From Terriglobales bacterium (lineage in GTDB: Bacteria > Acidobacteriota > Terriglobia > Terriglobales > Acidobacteriaceae), in NCBI GenBank assembly GCA_030043575.1, contig JASHXK010000532.1:1-6688 (forward strand): a stretch of DNA of 6,688 nucleotides. The letters run 5' to 3'. How positions within the stretch are numbered: position 1 is the stretch's first letter; each line of letters begins with the position of its first letter. The notes beneath the pieces are model-generated. The model was not told where the DNA came from and searched no databases. It saw nothing but the letters and a program-made list of their open reading frames with translations. Below are positions 5,610-6,688 of the stretch, piece after piece. A program made the position numbers and the translations under genes.

Positions 5610-5981
5610 ATGAAAAGGTTGCTCGTGACTTTCATGCTGATCTCGTGCTGGTCCTGCCTGGCTCAGCCGCAGCAGAATCAGACGCGATACCCCAGTGCGG
5701 TCTACCTGGGACCGGCCTGCCCTCTTACCGTGAACGACATCATCAAGATGTCGCGAGCGGGAGTCCACGATGACGATACCATTGCTGAATTCCGGAGATG
5801 TGACCAGCACTTCCAATTAAGCAAGAATGAGGTTGCCCGACTGAGGAACGCGGGCGTGAGTCAGCGCGTGATCCAAGCGATGGTTGCACCTCCGGCGAAC
5901 ACCGGCGCGAAGCCGGCTGCTTCGGGGACAGCTGCGGCGCCAACAAACGCGCTGCCGGCGGCGACTGCACAGCCGCATTAG
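5610..5981 (+). CDS. Small exported protein with paired helical-hairpin motifs
   Basis: This is a 123-residue protein. Residues 1-18 are a signal peptide (KR, then LLVTFMLISCW, cleavage at C-L-A before Q19). The Cys before it does not sit in a canonical lipobox. Residues 39-92 contain two successive helical hairpins: LTVNDIIKMSRAGVHDDDTI, and L-S-K-N-E-V-A-R-L-R-N-A-G-V-S followed by RVIQAMV. This 'LTxxDIIKMxxAG...LSxxxxxxLxxAGVSxxVIxAM' pattern is one I associate with many short exported Acidobacteriota proteins. Its function is unknown to me, and a protein-interaction role is a guess. C37 and C64 flank the first hairpin and could form a disulfide. Residues 93-123 are a low-complexity Ala/Pro/Thr tail, probably disordered. 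The gene ends 12 bp from the convergent VOC gene, so the two transcripts probably overlap. Confidence 0.88.
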   Translation: MKRLLVTFMLISCWSCLAQPQQNQTRYPSAVYLGPACPLTVNDIIKMSRAGVHDDDTIAEFRRCDQHFQLSKNEVARLRNAGVSQRVIQAMVAPPANTGAKPAASGTAAAPTNALPAATAQPH

Positions 5982-5993
5982 GAACAAATAGCG

Positions 5994-6674
5994 TTAGTCC
6001 GGTGGCGCTTCGCCTGACTGCTCGCTCAGCATGTACGCGGCATACCACTCGGGCCAGTTGTCATCGCGATGTCCGAGCTTCTTTTCATGCTCGCCGTGCG
6101 CCTGCTCCGCGCGCCGCATGGCCTGCGCCAGATCGTTTACGGACGCGAACGTGGCATTGCCGGTAACGCGTCCCGGCAGCCGCTGCGTGATCTCCTGCAG
6201 CAGCCAGCCGTTGCCGTCGGGATCGTGGAACGATGCGAACGAGCGATAACTGCGATGCTCGGGATCCGGCCCCGTCACGCGGATTTTGCCGAAGATGTAG
6301 GCTTCGTCGGGACCGTCGTACTTGCCGTCGGCGCCGTGGAAGACGTCGCTAATGGGCACGCCTCGCGCCAGCAGCTCACTGCGAGCGGCCGCCAGGTTGG
6401 AGACGATGAGGTACAGTCCTTGCGCGGAACCGGGCTTCGCGTCGGTGACATTTCTGCCGAAGATGATCGAACCTCCGGACCCCGGTGGCGTGAACTGAAT
6501 CACGCGAAAGTCGCGGCCATTGTCGTAATCGGCATCCAGCCGCCAGCCCAGCTTGCCGCCGTAAAATTCCTTCGCACGCTCGGCATCGGAGACCGGAATG
6601 ACAACGATCTCCAGCTTAAGGTCGACGCTGCTACCGCCGGTTGAGCCACCGCTACCCGCTTGCTTGGAGCCCAT
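5994..6674 (-). CDS. VOC (glyoxalase/dioxygenase-fold) protein with a C-terminal WPEWYAAYM extension
   Basis: This is a 226-residue cytoplasmic protein. Residues 2-16 are a Gly/Ser-rich flexible tail. Residues about 19-165 form a VOC domain: LEIVVIPVSDAERAKEFY at the first betaalphabeta module, LGWRLDADY, F-T-P-P-G-S, a middle strand GLYLIVSNL, and the closing F-H-D-P-D-G-N-G-W-L-L-Q-E (150-161). VOC proteins act on small molecules (glyoxalase, dioxygenase, fosfomycin- or bleomycin-binding types), usually through a metal held by His, Glu or Gln. E22 and E161 occupy likely ligand positions, but substrate and metal cannot be assigned. The tail (176-226) carries HGEHEK (193-198) and NWPEWYAAYM (206-215), an extension I recall from some actinobacterial VOC and other proteins. 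The start is strongly supported by AGGAGG (minus strand 6685-6680) 5 nt upstream. The gene is convergent with the 123-aa gene, and its promoter lies beyond the window. Confidence 0.95.
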   Translation of the reverse strand: MGSKQAGSGGSTGGSSVDLKLEIVVIPVSDAERAKEFYGGKLGWRLDADYDNGRDFRVIQFTPPGSGGSIIFGRNVTDAKPGSAQGLYLIVSNLAAARSELLARGVPISDVFHGADGKYDGPDEAYIFGKIRVTGPDPEHRSYRSFASFHDPDGNGWLLQEITQRLPGRVTGNATFASVNDLAQAMRRAEQAHGEHEKKLGHRDDNWPEWYAAYMLSEQSGEAPPD

Positions 6675-6679
6675 GATCG

Positions 6680-6685
6680 CCTCCT
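6680..6685 (-). promoter_or_regulatory. Ribosome binding site of the VOC gene
   Basis: A full-consensus AGGAGG on the minus strand lies 5 nt before the ATG (6674-6672). It is the strongest Shine-Dalgarno in the window. Confidence 0.85.
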
Positions 6686-6688
6686 CAA

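Noticed and set aside
6069..6644. Plus-strand open frame of 191 codons
   Set aside because: It is antisense to the well-supported VOC gene and has no domain signature.
1..6688. A novel defence, mobile or biosynthetic system
   Set aside because: There are no nucleases, helicases, transposases, integrases, toxin-antitoxin pairs, CRISPR repeats or biosynthetic enzymes. The genes look like unrelated housekeeping or envelope functions.

Overview
The window looks like ordinary chromosomal sequence from a GC-rich soil- or sediment-type bacterium. It most resembles an Acidobacteriota (Terriglobia/Koribacter-like) genome. That is an inference from gene content only: a GloVer-repeat protein, a DUF2911 protein with TPRs, a secreted serine hydrolase with a duplicated N-terminal domain, and several small exported proteins with Pro/Ala-rich tails. 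There are no RNA genes, CRISPR arrays, insertion sequences, phage genes or integrases.

Layout. Positions 1-746 (minus strand) hold the 5' part of a GloVer tandem-repeat exported protein that runs off the left edge. A 278-bp divergent spacer follows, carrying a plausible promoter for each side. Next come two plus-strand exported proteins: DUF2911 + TPR (1025-2083) and a DUF1579-like protein (2209-2772). The gap between them holds a strong 16-bp-stem hairpin. A 62-aa putative zinc-knuckle protein lies on the minus strand (2830-3018). It is divergent from a 94-aa uncharacterised cytoplasmic protein on the plus strand (3288-3572), which is preceded by a good promoter candidate and repeated RTAACG motifs. 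A 604-aa beta-lactamase-family serine hydrolase (3670-5484) and a 123-aa exported helical-hairpin protein (5610-5981) follow on the plus strand. A VOC/glyoxalase-fold protein (5994-6674, minus) converges on the latter with only 12 bp between them.

The genes do not form an obvious pathway or long operon. At least five of the eight have Sec signal peptides, so the region is biased to envelope and exported functions, but nothing in the sequence links their activities. Most genes seem to have their own promoter.

I found no convincing new multi-gene system. The most useful observations are: the GloVer gene, which is easily missed because it is open at the window edge, and its three-unit higher-order repeat; the duplicated domain fused to the serine hydrolase; two small uncharacterised proteins; and short intergenic repeats found just after two stop codons.
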